Below, in pieces: positions 8,821-17,397 of a DNA stretch of 64,000 nt; positions within the stretch are counted from its first letter, which is position 1, and every line of letters starts with the position of its first letter. The translations under genes were made by a program, and so were the position numbers. The DNA is from Proteobacteria bacterium ST_bin11 (lineage in GTDB: Bacteria > Pseudomonadota > Gammaproteobacteria > Methylococcales > Methylomonadaceae), in NCBI GenBank assembly GCA_002083615.1, contig MSXO01000026.1:1-64000 (forward strand), read 5' to 3'. The notes under the pieces were generated by a model. That model was not told the origin of the DNA, ran no database searches, and saw nothing but the letters and a program-made list of their open reading frames with translations.

Positions 8821-9393
8821 TTAATGGCTAGCGGATTTGGCTGGGTCCATTTTACTCCCGCAACTACCTTCCTCGCCTTTCATCATCGCTCCGCAGCTAT
8901 GTTCAGCCGTTTTTTTGTCTCCACCCATCATCGCGCCACAGCTGCCTTCTTCGGCTTTTTTAGACTTGTCGGCACCGTGATCCTTACCGCCCATGCTGCC
9001 CATACTCATCATGCCGCCACCGGTCATCATACCCATGCCGCAAGCCCCTTCTTTACCTTTCATCATCGCACCGCAAGCGCTTTCCATGCCTTTTTTCATT
9101 TTGCCGCCGCTCATCATGCTGCCGCACATCCCTTCGCCGCATGAACCCTCAGTTTTCTTGGCTACGGCTTTTTTGGCTTCGCCTTTTTTGACGCCATTCG
9201 CGTCCATCGCATTGGAACCGCAAGCGCCTTGGCTGATCTTACCGTTGGAATGATTGTCGGCTACTTGCATATAGCCGCTGGACAATTCGGACACCGCGAA
9301 GGGGTTAACATCCGCCTGAACGTTGACAGCCATACCAGACAGCAGGGCACTACCCATCGCAGCGGCCAGCGGAGATTTATTAAATTTTTTCAT
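8821..9393 (-). CDS. hvfA: HvfA-like Cys-rich RiPP precursor with EGxCG motifs
   Basis: A 190-residue exported low-complexity protein rich in Met, Gly, Lys and Cys. A signal peptide covers about residues 1-27 (ALLSGMAVNVQA). All eight cysteines are followed by Gly. Five are in EGxCG (EGSCG three times, EGMCG, EGACG) and three in variants (QGACG, ESACG, EHSCG). EGKCG-type motifs are the modification sites in Haemophilus HvfA, where they become Cu(I)-binding oxazolone-thioamides. Met-rich runs (CGMGMM, GGGMMSMGSMGG) between motifs could also bind copper. It heads the operon; the GAGG ribosome site lies just before the ATG at 9393. The upstream 9394-9501 stretch should hold the promoter. Confidence 0.85.
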   Translation of the reverse strand: MKKFNKSPLAAAMGSALLSGMAVNVQADVNPFAVSELSSGYMQVADNHSNGKISQGACGSNAMDANGVKKGEAKKAVAKKTEGSCGEGMCGSMMSGGKMKKGMESACGAMMKGKEGACGMGMMTGGGMMSMGSMGGKDHGADKSKKAEEGSCGAMMGGDKKTAEHSCGAMMKGEEGSCGSKMDPAKSASH

Positions 9394-9501
9394 GGGTTTA
9401 TCCTCTCGTGTGATTTTTTAGTTATGTCGCTCCGGCATACAGCCGCCGGGGCTTTACGACTGACGCGTAATCTTGGTGGCTCTATTCTGATTATTGCATA
9501 T

Positions 9502-10137
9502 TCAGTCTAAATTCTTTGCCTTAAATTCGCAGACATCGGCGATGCAGCAAGCACCGCAACGCGGCTTTCTGGCCACACAGATATAACGGCCATGCAGAAT
9601 CATTAAGTGGTGCGCGTCTTTCTTGTATTGCTTGGGCACGGTTTTATCCAATTTCCACTCTACTTCCAGAACATTTTTGCCGGGTGCCAGACCGACGCGA
9701 TTAGCAACTCGAAAAATATGCGTATCCACTGCAATAGTGGGCTCACCGAAAGCGGTATTTAAGATGACATTTGCCGTTTTGCGGCCCACACCTGCAAGCG
9801 CCTCAAGCGCTTCACGTTGGTGTGGCACTTCTCCACCATGCAGCTCAAGCAGAGTCTGGCAAAGTTTTATGACATTTGCCGCCTTACTGTTAAATAAACC
9901 GATGGTTTTGATCTGCTCCTTGAGACCTTCCTCCCCTAGAGCCAGGATAGCCTGAGGTGTATTTGCTAGCGGAAACAACTTGGCCGTCGCCTTGTTCACA
10001 CCCTTGTCTGTTGCCTGCGCGGAAAGAACTACCGCCACCAACAATTCAAACGGTGTGCTGAAATTAAGTTCTGTAGTTGGGTTCGGCGTGGCCTCTGCCA
10101 AACGTTCGAATATCAACAAGCGTTTTTCGTTATTCAT
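9502..10137 (-). CDS. nth: Endonuclease III
   Basis: DNA glycosylase and AP lyase that removes oxidised pyrimidines in base excision repair. With the ATG at 10137 the protein is 211 residues, the usual length for Nth. The helix-hairpin-helix LAGVGRKTANV contains the catalytic Lys, the catalytic Asp is in VDTHIFRVANR, and four C-terminal cysteines (CVARKPRCGACCIADVCEF) form the 4Fe-4S site. An open frame extends upstream to 10251 but the added residues do not fit the family. It is followed on the same strand by the HvfA-like operon after 108 bases. Confidence 0.95.
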   Translation of the reverse strand: MNNEKRLLIFERLAEATPNPTTELNFSTPFELLVAVVLSAQATDKGVNKATAKLFPLANTPQAILALGEEGLKEQIKTIGLFNSKAANVIKLCQTLLELHGGEVPHQREALEALAGVGRKTANVILNTAFGEPTIAVDTHIFRVANRVGLAPGKNVLEVEWKLDKTVPKQYKKDAHHLMILHGRYICVARKPRCGACCIADVCEFKAKNLD

Positions 10138-10395
10138 ACTCAAAAATGGATTTAGAGCCAAGCTTTCCAGGATTATCGCCGCTGGCAAGCTAAACATTGG
10201 CGGGGCTAAAGCATTGCCGGCATCCCCTCTCTGTAGGCATGATTCCGGCACTAGTCTCCAGCCAACGCACTAACCGTGTTGCAGAGACCGCTTTGACGCC
10301 AGGATTTAATTTTGAACCATTCTCCTGCACATCAAGTCATCAGCAAGCACCCTCTATGGGAGCAAACCAACACAACAATGCAATCCGGGGGAATT

Positions 10396-10731
10396 ATGAA
10401 CACATTTACAACCGTTACTATCAGTGCGTTACTTTTGGTCAGCACCGGCGTATTCGCAGAGGAACACGCTGCAGCCGCGCTGGAACATGCCAACCAGGCG
10501 GTCACTCACGGTAAAGCCGGCCATAGCCCGATTTTGGTAGAACATGCCGATGCAGCCTTAACCCATGCAAAAAAAGGTGCTGAAGTCGCCAAAGGCGAGT
10601 CTAAAACGCATCTCGATGCCGGGGTCAAATCGTTGGAAAGCGCGATTGAACACGGCAAAATGGGACACGCCGATGTAGCCACCAAAGCAGCTGAAGAAGC
10701 TGTCGACCACATCAAGGCCGGCAACAAGTAA
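10396..10731 (+). CDS. smbP: SmbP-like small periplasmic metal-binding protein
   Basis: A 111-residue exported protein with a signal peptide ending near VFA at residue 21. The mature part is a series of helical heptad-like repeats bearing evenly spaced His residues (AALEHANQAVTHGKAGH, VEHADAALTHAKKG, SAIEHGKMGH, AVDHIKAG). This is the pattern of SmbP from Nitrosomonas, a four-helix bundle that binds Cu and other divalent metals. The start at 10396 is preceded by GGGGG, which rules out a longer frame from 10312. The gene stands alone and ends against a strong hairpin shared with thyA. Confidence 0.85.
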   Translation: MNTFTTVTISALLLVSTGVFAEEHAAAALEHANQAVTHGKAGHSPILVEHADAALTHAKKGAEVAKGESKTHLDAGVKSLESAIEHGKMGHADVATKAAEEAVDHIKAGNK

Positions 10732-10771
10732 GTGCTTAACGGTAAATCTTTGAATCCTTAGCGATCATCAC

Positions 10772-10797
10772 TAGAGACGCAAGATTTTGCGTCTCTA
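10772..10797. terminator. Hairpin between convergent smbP and thyA
   Basis: Perfect 11-base-pair inverted repeat (TAGAGACGCAA / TTGCGTCTCTA) with a 4-base loop, placed between two convergent stop codons. It has no long U-run on either side, so it may act as a bidirectional 3'-end barrier rather than a classic intrinsic terminator. Confidence 0.7.
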
Positions 10798-10806
10798 TAT
10801 TCGCCT

Positions 10807-11640
10807 CTAAATCGAAACAGCGCCAGCGATATGCGGATGCGCCTGATAACCCAACAACTCGAAATCGGTAAACTCGTAGGAAAATAGCGATTCAGGTCGG
10901 CGTTTAAACTGTAGTTGCGGCGGCGGCAAGGGTTGCCTGCTGAGTTGCAATTCAACTTGTTCGAAATGGTTGCGATAAATATGTACGTCGCCGAACGACA
11001 TGATTAGCTCGCCCACGCCCAAGTCGCATTGTTGCGCCAGCATATGAGTCAACAAGGCCACACTCGCCTGATTGTAAGGCACGCCTAAAAAGCAATCGGC
11101 ACTTCGCTGCGTCATCATGCAAGACAATTTACCGTTCGCCACATAGAATTGATACAACACATGGCACGGTGGCAGGGCCATTCGCCCAGCAGCCGCATTC
11201 TCGGGCGGCCCAAGAGCTTCGTCCGGTAGAAATGTCACATTCCAGCCGCTAATGATATGTCGCCTGGAATCGGGCTTGTTTTTCAATCCATCGATTAAAA
11301 TTTGCATCTGGTCGAAGTTCTTGCCATCAGGCCCCTGCCAGTTGCGCCATTGCGCACCATAGACCGGCCCCAACTCACCATTGGGCGCGGCCCATTCGTC
11401 CCAAATGGTGACACCGTGATCATTAAGATATTTGATGTTGGTGTCGCCGCGTAAAAACCACAACAACTCATAAGCAATGGATTTGAAATGCAGCTTCTTG
11501 GTTGTGAGGAGCGGAAAACCATCTGCCAACTGATAACGAATTTGTCGACCAAACAAGGAGCGGGTGCCGGTGCCAGTGCGGTCACTTTTGTCGATGCCGT
11601 TATTCATGATATCGGCGAGGAGGTCCAGGTAAGCTTGCAT
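10807..11640 (-). CDS. thyA: Thymidylate synthase
   Basis: Makes dTMP from dUMP using methylene-tetrahydrofolate. The 277 residues include the catalytic Cys in LPPCHVLYQFYV, the substrate-binding RSADCFLGVPYNQASVALL and the dUMP-binding FGDVHIYRNH, and the end AGAVSI. All are diagnostic of ThyA. The start at 11640 (MQAYLDLLADI) is the usual one. It is convergent with smbP and separated by about 107 bases from the upstream GGDEF-EAL gene. Confidence 0.97.
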   Translation of the reverse strand: MQAYLDLLADIMNNGIDKSDRTGTGTRSLFGRQIRYQLADGFPLLTTKKLHFKSIAYELLWFLRGDTNIKYLNDHGVTIWDEWAAPNGELGPVYGAQWRNWQGPDGKNFDQMQILIDGLKNKPDSRRHIISGWNVTFLPDEALGPPENAAAGRMALPPCHVLYQFYVANGKLSCMMTQRSADCFLGVPYNQASVALLTHMLAQQCDLGVGELIMSFGDVHIYRNHFEQVELQLSRQPLPPPQLQFKRRPESLFSYEFTDFELLGYQAHPHIAGAVSI

Positions 11641-11747
11641 AGTGCTCTGAGGTGAAAAATTGGCGGGCAGTATAACTTGCCGGCTTTCAAAAGGCGACGT
11701 GGCACCACTAGCCTATTGGCAGCAGTCTCTGGATAAAGGTGTTGCCG

Positions 11748-13982
11748 TTAGAGGGTCTCAACTAAAGATCTGGACCTAATAAACTCTACCAATTTGTGAT
11801 AAGGCATGGGCTTGGCATATAGATAACCCTGACCGAACTCGCAGCCCATTTCCCGCAGGATTGTCTCTTGCGCAGGTCGTTCTACACCTTCTGCTATGGT
11901 TTTCAGCCCCAGGCTTTTGGCCATAGCCGAAATCGCCCGGATGATGGTTTTGCTTTCAGCGGCCATATCGGCATCCGAAACGAAGGATTTGTCGATTTTC
12001 AGAAACTCCACCGGCAGACGGCGCAGATAATTTAACGACGAGTAGCCGGTGCCAAAATCGTCTATCGCTGTCTCGACCCCGTGCCTCTTTAGCTCGCGCA
12101 ACACGTCTATGGCGTAATCGATATTTTCCAATACGGTGCTCTCGGTAATTTCCAGTATCAAGGCCTGACCGGGTAATTTTTGTTCCCGCAACCGATTGAC
12201 GATAGAGCCGACAAACTGCGGCAAGGCGATATGCCGCCCCGAGACGTTGACGCCAACGCGCATCTCGGTCCAGCCCAAATCCCGCAACTCTCTGACAATG
12301 CCGAGCGCTTCAGCAATCACAAACTCGCCCAATTCGACGATAAGGCCAGAGTTTTCGGCCACGGCAATAAATTCATCGGGCCCGACCAAGCCGCGAATGG
12401 GATGTTGCCATCTCGCCAAGGCTTCTATCGCTACCACCCGCCCGCTAGACAGCTCGATTTCCGGTTGCAAAAACAAGGTAAATTCTCGACGCTGTAAGCC
12501 TTGAGCGACCTGGGTTTTCAGGTTGAGATAGCTGGTAACTTTATCGCCCAGGGATTTGGAAAAAAAGCAGCTGGCATTGCGCCCAAGCGCTTTCGCGGCG
12601 TACATGGCGGCATCGGCGTTCTTGATGAGTGTGTCGGGATTGTCGCCATCGATCGGATAACGGGCAATCCCAATGCTGGCGCCAATGTGGACCGAATGCT
12701 CGTGGATGGCAAACGGCAAACTCAAGACGCTGATGATCTTGTCGCACAGATGCTTGGCGTCAAGGTCATCATGGCAGCCGTGGACGATAACGGTAAATTC
12801 GTCGCCGCCCAGGCGATAGATAGTATCCGCTTCTCGGGTACAAGCTTGCAGGCGAGAAGCGGTTTCGCATAACAATTTATCGCCGGCGTCGTGACCCAAA
12901 CTGTCGTTGATCAATTTGAAATCATCAAGGTCGATAAACAGCAGCACCAAGGGTTCCGAATCGCGCTGCGCGAGGACAATAGCCTGCTGCAGCCGGTCTT
13001 TGAATAATGTACGATTCGGCAAATCGGTCAGATCGTCGTAAAACGCCAGCCTTTGCCACTGTTCTTCGGCATGCTTCAAGCGACTGATATCGGAAAAGAT
13101 CACCACGTAATGCCCGGATTCCCCACTCTCGTCGGGGACGATACTGATGGTCAGCCATTTCGGAAACAATTCGCCATTTTTACGCCGACCTCGGCACTCT
13201 CCCTGCCACAGACCTTGAGTCTCCAAACTACTCCAAATGGCCTCAAGCAATTCAGGATGATCGTAACCCGGCTCGCTTAAAACCAAGCCTTTATTCACCG
13301 ACTCATACTTGCTATATCCGGTGATTGCGGTGTACGCCGAATTAACATCGATTACCTGGCGCGCAAAAGTTGCAATCATCACAGCCTCGCCAGTGCAATG
13401 CAAAATCCGGTGCGCCAGATAAAGATCTTTGCTCATGACCGCACTCAACCGTTTCAACTCGGCATTTTTGCGCGCCAACTGCCGCTCGGCATTCACCAAG
13501 CGATTATTCAGCGCCAGCATATCGGTGATCATTTCAACTGTGACCTGATCGGGAAGCGCTGCGCTGTCAGGCGCTTGCGGCAAATCCGGACTGCTGGCCT
13601 TGGTCAAACCACGCAGACTGTTCACCTGTTTATTGATCACATGACTCAAGCCATCATAAATTTTGTTGTGCTCTTGTGAGGCCACCGAACCCAACAATAC
13701 TAAGCGATCCCCCAAGGCCGCCGCGGCAAAACAAAATGCGGTGGGGGCACCGTTGATAGAGACATTGATTTCCCAATCGAAAACCACGCCGCGTTCCTTA
13801 ACTTTCAGAAACAAGGCCAAACCTTTTTGAATGGAGGCAACATCGAAAATGCTGACAAAATGCGCTACGCCGGCCAACTCGTCGTGTATACCAAAGTCGT
13901 CGCAGAGCACTTCGGTAATCAGACCATCGTAATTGCAAATCAGCGCCAAGCCGACAGCATCAGCGTGCTCGTCTAATATCAC
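11748..13982 (-). CDS. PAS-GGDEF-EAL protein (c-di-GMP turnover)
   Basis: A 744-residue signalling enzyme. A PAS-like N-terminal domain (1-110), a helical linker (about 155-190) and a PAS domain with its PAC tail (about 200-320) precede a GGDEF domain. That domain carries the intact signature LGGDEF near 393 and should make c-di-GMP. An EAL domain follows with EALARW, the loop IDDFGTGYSSL and a conserved Lys in LKIDKSFV, so phosphodiesterase activity is also possible. Its GTG start overlaps the stop of the B12-sensor gene by four bases (GTGA). The two are therefore translationally coupled and probably act together. No signal peptide or membrane helix is seen, so it should be cytoplasmic. Confidence 0.93.
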   Translation of the reverse strand: MILDEHADAVGLALICNYDGLITEVLCDDFGIHDELAGVAHFVSIFDVASIQKGLALFLKVKERGVVFDWEINVSINGAPTAFCFAAAALGDRLVLLGSVASQEHNKIYDGLSHVINKQVNSLRGLTKASSPDLPQAPDSAALPDQVTVEMITDMLALNNRLVNAERQLARKNAELKRLSAVMSKDLYLAHRILHCTGEAVMIATFARQVIDVNSAYTAITGYSKYESVNKGLVLSEPGYDHPELLEAIWSSLETQGLWQGECRGRRKNGELFPKWLTISIVPDESGESGHYVVIFSDISRLKHAEEQWQRLAFYDDLTDLPNRTLFKDRLQQAIVLAQRDSEPLVLLFIDLDDFKLINDSLGHDAGDKLLCETASRLQACTREADTIYRLGGDEFTVIVHGCHDDLDAKHLCDKIISVLSLPFAIHEHSVHIGASIGIARYPIDGDNPDTLIKNADAAMYAAKALGRNASCFFSKSLGDKVTSYLNLKTQVAQGLQRREFTLFLQPEIELSSGRVVAIEALARWQHPIRGLVGPDEFIAVAENSGLIVELGEFVIAEALGIVRELRDLGWTEMRVGVNVSGRHIALPQFVGSIVNRLREQKLPGQALILEITESTVLENIDYAIDVLRELKRHGVETAIDDFGTGYSSLNYLRRLPVEFLKIDKSFVSDADMAAESKTIIRAISAMAKSLGLKTIAEGVERPAQETILREMGCEFGQGYLYAKPMPYHKLVEFIRSRSLVETL

Positions 13983-15058
13983 GATGCTCTATCCAATGTA
14001 TCGGCGACAGCGACCGCGGTTTCTCCATCTTTGGCCCAACCGTCAGCATTTAGCTTGCGCCAAAGCGTTTGATCGATATTGAATGCAGCGCCGCCCACCA
14101 TGATTTTGACTTTAGCACAGGCAAGATTCGCCCTAACGGCGGCGATCATTTCGGACGCCTCGCCAAGATGAGAGGCCAGCGTGACTGAAATGGTCAGAAT
14201 GTGCGCGTCATGCTGAATCAGAATATCAATTACGGACTCTATGGGTACGTCGGCACCCAGGAATACCGTATCCCAACCATGCATTTCAAACAAATCCGCC
14301 ACCATTCGCGCGCCGATTTCATGGAGTTCGCCAGGAACACAGGTCGATACCATCCGCTTCTTTTTCTTACTACCGTCAAATATCGATGGAAATAATTGCG
14401 CCATGATCATTTGCGCAACCGCGGTACAGTAATGCTCATGTCCTATGGTGATTTTGTTCAGATGCCACAACCGACCCAACTCATGCAATACCGGGGTGAT
14501 CACGTTAAGGTAAATATCGTTGACGGACACCCCTTGACTGACCGCATCTTGGGTTTTTTGCATTGCATCCTGCCGATTAAGGCTTAGGCAAGCCGCGAGA
14601 AAATCCCTGGCTAAATCGATGTGCGGATTGTCGTCTCTCAAAAAGGACTGTGTGACTGGTTGCCGCTTACCCAATTCGGCAAGCGCGTTAGCTAAATACT
14701 CTCTGGCGGTTTCCAGCCAATCGCCAGTAGCGCTTGCTTGAATTTGGGTTTCTAATGCGTGCAGGCAAGCACGAAATTGTTGGGTATCGCCACCGCTGGA
14801 CACTAGGAGCTGATTAGTCCAGATCGCGTATTCGCTAAAGATTTGCGGTGTACTGCAGCGCAGCGCCTCACCCAGAAAAGCCAAGTGGGTTTCCAGGTCA
14901 AATACCATTTTGAGTCTTTCGTCGCCATGAAACTCGAAAATTTGATCGTCCAGACTGTGGCGAGCCAACTCGGCGAGTAAATGCTTATGCTTTATCAGTT
15001 CTTTTTCTGTGTCGATAAGCACTGCCGTCTCCCGATGTCGGCTTCGTAAAGTTGCCAT
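13979..15058 (-). CDS. CarH-type B12-binding sensor protein without DNA-binding domain
   Basis: A 359-residue protein from ATG 15058 (a TTG at 15103 is possible). Residues 1-140 are helical and unassigned. Residues 150-225 match the B12-binding helical cap and 235-355 the Rossmann B12 domain. Residues of the CarH photoreceptor are all present: Trp198-His199, then Glu208-His209 (the W-x9-EH signature), and His246 in GELHEIG as lower cobalt ligand. SVTLASHL and VGGAAF are the usual base-off loops. CarH uses these to sense light through adenosylcobalamin. Here the MerR domain is absent, and the protein is coupled to a GGDEF-EAL enzyme by a 4-base overlap. It could instead sense B12 level. Confidence 0.88.
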   Translation of the reverse strand: MATLRSRHRETAVLIDTEKELIKHKHLLAELARHSLDDQIFEFHGDERLKMVFDLETHLAFLGEALRCSTPQIFSEYAIWTNQLLVSSGGDTQQFRACLHALETQIQASATGDWLETAREYLANALAELGKRQPVTQSFLRDDNPHIDLARDFLAACLSLNRQDAMQKTQDAVSQGVSVNDIYLNVITPVLHELGRLWHLNKITIGHEHYCTAVAQMIMAQLFPSIFDGSKKKKRMVSTCVPGELHEIGARMVADLFEMHGWDTVFLGADVPIESVIDILIQHDAHILTISVTLASHLGEASEMIAAVRANLACAKVKIMVGGAAFNIDQTLWRKLNADGWAKDGETAVAVADTLDRAS

Positions 15059-15208
15059 GCTAGTGAATTTAGCACGTTTATTGGCGGCTTGACAGAAAAG
15101 CAAATCATCTGACTAGGCTAGTCGCAAATAGCCAAATCAACCCAGTTTATGACCAGGGTTTTACCAGACTGGATATTGCCGAAAAGACTGATACACTTCG
15201 CCGACAAG

Positions 15209-15261
15209 ATCGTGCACCAAAATGAGTTGTTGGCAAAAAACCACGGTTGTTTTGGCACGAT
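15209..15261. repeat. Imperfect inverted repeat in divergent intergenic region
   Basis: Arms ATCGTGCACCAAAA and TTTTGGCACGAT pair over 12 bases with a two-base bulge around a 27-base centre. It lies between the divergent B12-sensor gene and the DUF4124 gene, so it could be a regulator site or a hairpin. No promoter could be assigned with confidence. Confidence 0.4.
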
Positions 15262-15355
15262 GCAGGACTGGCATAAGGGAATTAAAAATACTTATTTACA
15301 CTGATAGCGAGCTATTCAATAGTTTTGCCCCAGCGTTTTAATCAACAGGAATACA

Positions 15356-15946
15356 ATGAAAAATCTGTTCTTCGTTTTTGCCCTGTGCCTGTCAGTCGAC
15401 AGTTGGGCCGGGGTTTTCAAATGTACTGACGCAAACGGTCACACCAATTATCAGTCTTCACCCTGCACCGTGGAACACAAAGCCGTGCAGATGAACACCA
15501 AAACCGGTAGCAGCGTGGATCTAAACGCGGTGGAGAGGCAGCAAGCCGCTGAAGCAGCATTAAAAAAACAGCAGTCTGCTGAGGAACAAGCCGAGCAACA
15601 GGCCAAGCTCGACATCATCGCCAAAAACAAACAAGATGCTAGGGTCCAAAGCGAAATGACGCAGACTCTAATTAAGCAAAATCCAACACAGTTCTCCGCA
15701 TTCGCAATTCCAGCCTACGATCCGGAAAAACTACCCGCGCAAGTAAAACCGTTTGAAACCCGCCTGCCGGACATTGAAAAGTTCCGGAGACTGGCCGCGC
15801 AAAAAGCCCTAGCCAGCGGCGAATGTCAACGCATTGAAACCGATGAACTGACCGCGAAAAGCAAATCGGATCAATTGAATTTTTTGATCAACTGTAGCAG
15901 CGGCAAAACCTTTTTGTTTAACGAAGCTGACCTTCTTAAACCATGA
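15356..15946 (+). CDS. DUF4124 domain-containing exported protein
   Basis: A 196-residue protein with a signal peptide (cleavage after SWA, near residue 18). A DUF4124 domain follows at about 19-50, with FKCTDANGHTNYQSSPC, the usual short beta-sheet with two cysteines. Residues 60-110 are a charged coiled coil (QQAAEAALKKQQSAEEQAEQ). The C-terminal part has two further cysteines (SGECQRIET and FLINCSSGKTF) that probably form a disulfide. The function of the family is unknown; members are periplasmic. Its stop overlaps the SDR start by four bases (ATGA), so the two genes are coupled. Confidence 0.85.
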   Translation: MKNLFFVFALCLSVDSWAGVFKCTDANGHTNYQSSPCTVEHKAVQMNTKTGSSVDLNAVERQQAAEAALKKQQSAEEQAEQQAKLDIIAKNKQDARVQSEMTQTLIKQNPTQFSAFAIPAYDPEKLPAQVKPFETRLPDIEKFRRLAAQKALASGECQRIETDELTAKSKSDQLNFLINCSSGKTFLFNEADLLKP

Positions 15947-16776
15947 TTACCAGCAAAACGCTTTTTGTCACCGGCTGCTCTTCCGGTATCGGTTACCACA
16001 CTGCGGTATTTTTGAAACAGCGTGGTCATCGGGTGGTTTGCTCCGCGCGTAAACCCGAGGACGTCGAACGCTTACGAGACGAGGGCTTCGAGTGTTTGCA
16101 ACTGGATTTGGCAGATTCGCAGAGTATCCAACAAGCCGTGAGCAAGTTAATAGCGCTGACCGACGGAAAAATCGATGCACTATTCAATAACGGTGCCTTC
16201 GGCCAACCAGGGGCCGTGGAAGATTTAAGCCGCGAAGTACTTCGCAATCAATTCGAGACCAATCTGTTCGGCACCCACGAACTGACTAATCTGCTGTTGC
16301 CGATAATGCGGAAACAAGGACATGGCCGAGTAATCTATAACAGTTCGGTGTTGGGTTTCGTGGCAATGAAGTTTCGCGGCGCGTATAACGCAAGTAAGTT
16401 CGCTTTAGAAGGTTTAGCTGACACCTTACGCCTGGAATTGCGCGGCACCGGGATTCATATCGTTTTGATCGAACCGGGACCGATAGAGAGCCGCTTCCGG
16501 CAAAATGCCTTTGCGTTGTATCGACTGCACATTGATGCTGAGCATAGCTTTCATAAAAACACCTATCAAGCCATGGAAGCCCGCCTACAAAAATCCGGCC
16601 CGGCCGCTCCGTTCACCTTACCGGCTAGCGCTGTCGCCGAAAAAGTGGCGCATGCCTTAGAGTCGAATCGACCGAAAATCCGCTACCCGGTGACGGTGCC
16701 CACACATTTGTTTGCTTGGCTGAAACGCTTGCTGCCCAACTCTTGGCTTGACAAGCTGCTAGTCAGCGTCGAATAA
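15943..16776 (+). CDS. Short-chain dehydrogenase/reductase
   Basis: A 277-residue Rossmann oxidoreductase. The dinucleotide loop TGCSSGIG is at residues 10-17, the NNGAFG motif near 84, the catalytic Ser in YNSSVLGF, and the Tyr-x3-Lys pair in AYNASKFA near 150. EPGPIESRF follows as usual. Positively charged residues after the second strand (CSARKPEDVERL) suggest NADPH preference. The sequence type resembles the group annotated as retinol-dehydrogenase-like SDRs; the substrate is unknown. It is coupled to the DUF4124 gene by a 4-base overlap. Confidence 0.93.
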   Translation: MITSKTLFVTGCSSGIGYHTAVFLKQRGHRVVCSARKPEDVERLRDEGFECLQLDLADSQSIQQAVSKLIALTDGKIDALFNNGAFGQPGAVEDLSREVLRNQFETNLFGTHELTNLLLPIMRKQGHGRVIYNSSVLGFVAMKFRGAYNASKFALEGLADTLRLELRGTGIHIVLIEPGPIESRFRQNAFALYRLHIDAEHSFHKNTYQAMEARLQKSGPAAPFTLPASAVAEKVAHALESNRPKIRYPVTVPTHLFAWLKRLLPNSWLDKLLVSVE

Positions 16777-16890
16777 GGCCGCAGCGGCATTTCTCAGACA
16801 CCGAAAAAACCATAAAAACCGGTATAAACAGACTAGCAAACAGAATGAACTGTGCTATCATCCCGGCCCAACATGTAGTGGTTAATGCGG

Positions 16891-16919
16891 TTGGGTTAGC
16901 AGCTATATGTTCTTATAAA
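16891..16919 (+). promoter_or_regulatory. Sigma70-type promoter for the small exported protein gene
   Basis: TTGGGT at 16891-16896 and TATAAA at 16914-16919 are separated by 17 bases, close to the sigma70 consensus. They lie 22 bases before the ATG at 16941, which has GAGG at 16929-16932 as ribosome site. Confidence 0.6.
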
Positions 16920-16940
16920 AATAACTGTGAGGTTCAATAC

Positions 16941-17321
16941 ATGAAAATTTTAAAAAGTGCTGTTATCGCGTTCTCTTTAGCTGCTGCCATGGGTTCTTTC
17001 TCTACCGCTGCGGTTGCCGAAGCAGGCAGAACAAGCTACAAACCTCTTGATAACATCAATATGGTTCTGGAGCGTATTACCACTGCAGAGACAGCGATCA
17101 ATAATGGCGCTGAAGATGCTGAAGTTGCAGCTCTTATCAAAAAAGCGGCTGATATTTCAGAAGAGATTAATGCCAACGACAAAGTTGCCAGAGACAACTC
17201 AAAAGTTAGACAACATTTGAAAGCAGCCATATCTTCTGCTAAAGCTGCAAACTTGCAAGAATCCAAAGAACATTTGGCTAAAGCAAGAGCAGGCACAGAA
17301 GCGTTGAAAAAATTGCTGTAA
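16941..17321 (+). CDS. Small exported helical protein of unknown function
   Basis: A 126-residue protein with a clear signal peptide (cleavage after AVA-EA near residue 27). The mature part is all helix, rich in Ala, Glu and Lys, with no Cys or His. It resembles SmbP-like bundles in size and rhythm but lacks the metal-binding His residues. I do not recognise a named family. Start 16941 is chosen because GAGG precedes it at eight bases and the signal peptide begins there. It has its own promoter and a terminator, so it is a single-gene unit, probably well expressed. Confidence 0.85.
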   Translation: MKILKSAVIAFSLAAAMGSFSTAAVAEAGRTSYKPLDNINMVLERITTAETAINNGAEDAEVAALIKKAADISEEINANDKVARDNSKVRQHLKAAISSAKAANLQESKEHLAKARAGTEALKKLL

Positions 17322-17331
17322 TTTTTTCTGG

Positions 17332-17364
17332 CAGGGCGCCTGTTACGGGTGCCCTGTTATTTTT
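17332..17364 (+). terminator. Intrinsic terminator after the small exported protein gene
   Basis: A 9-base-pair stem (CAGGGCGCC with GGTGCCCTG, one wobble pair) with a 6-7-base loop, then TTATTTTT, eleven bases after the stop codon. Confidence 0.85.
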
Positions 17365-17397
17365 AGCCCATATAAGTTTCCGGGATTTCAGCAGGAC

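Noticed and set aside
8824..9253. His- and Pro-rich plus-strand ORFs opposite the HvfA-like gene
   Set aside because: They are mirror images of the low-complexity Met/Gly/Cys coding repeats; the minus-strand frame has a signal peptide, an ordered motif set and operon context.
9409..9460. CGTAAA-like word upstream of hvfA as an ECF sigma promoter
   Set aside because: Hvf-like operons are often under ECF sigma control, but only one half of a possible promoter could be read and the spacing to a second box was not convincing.
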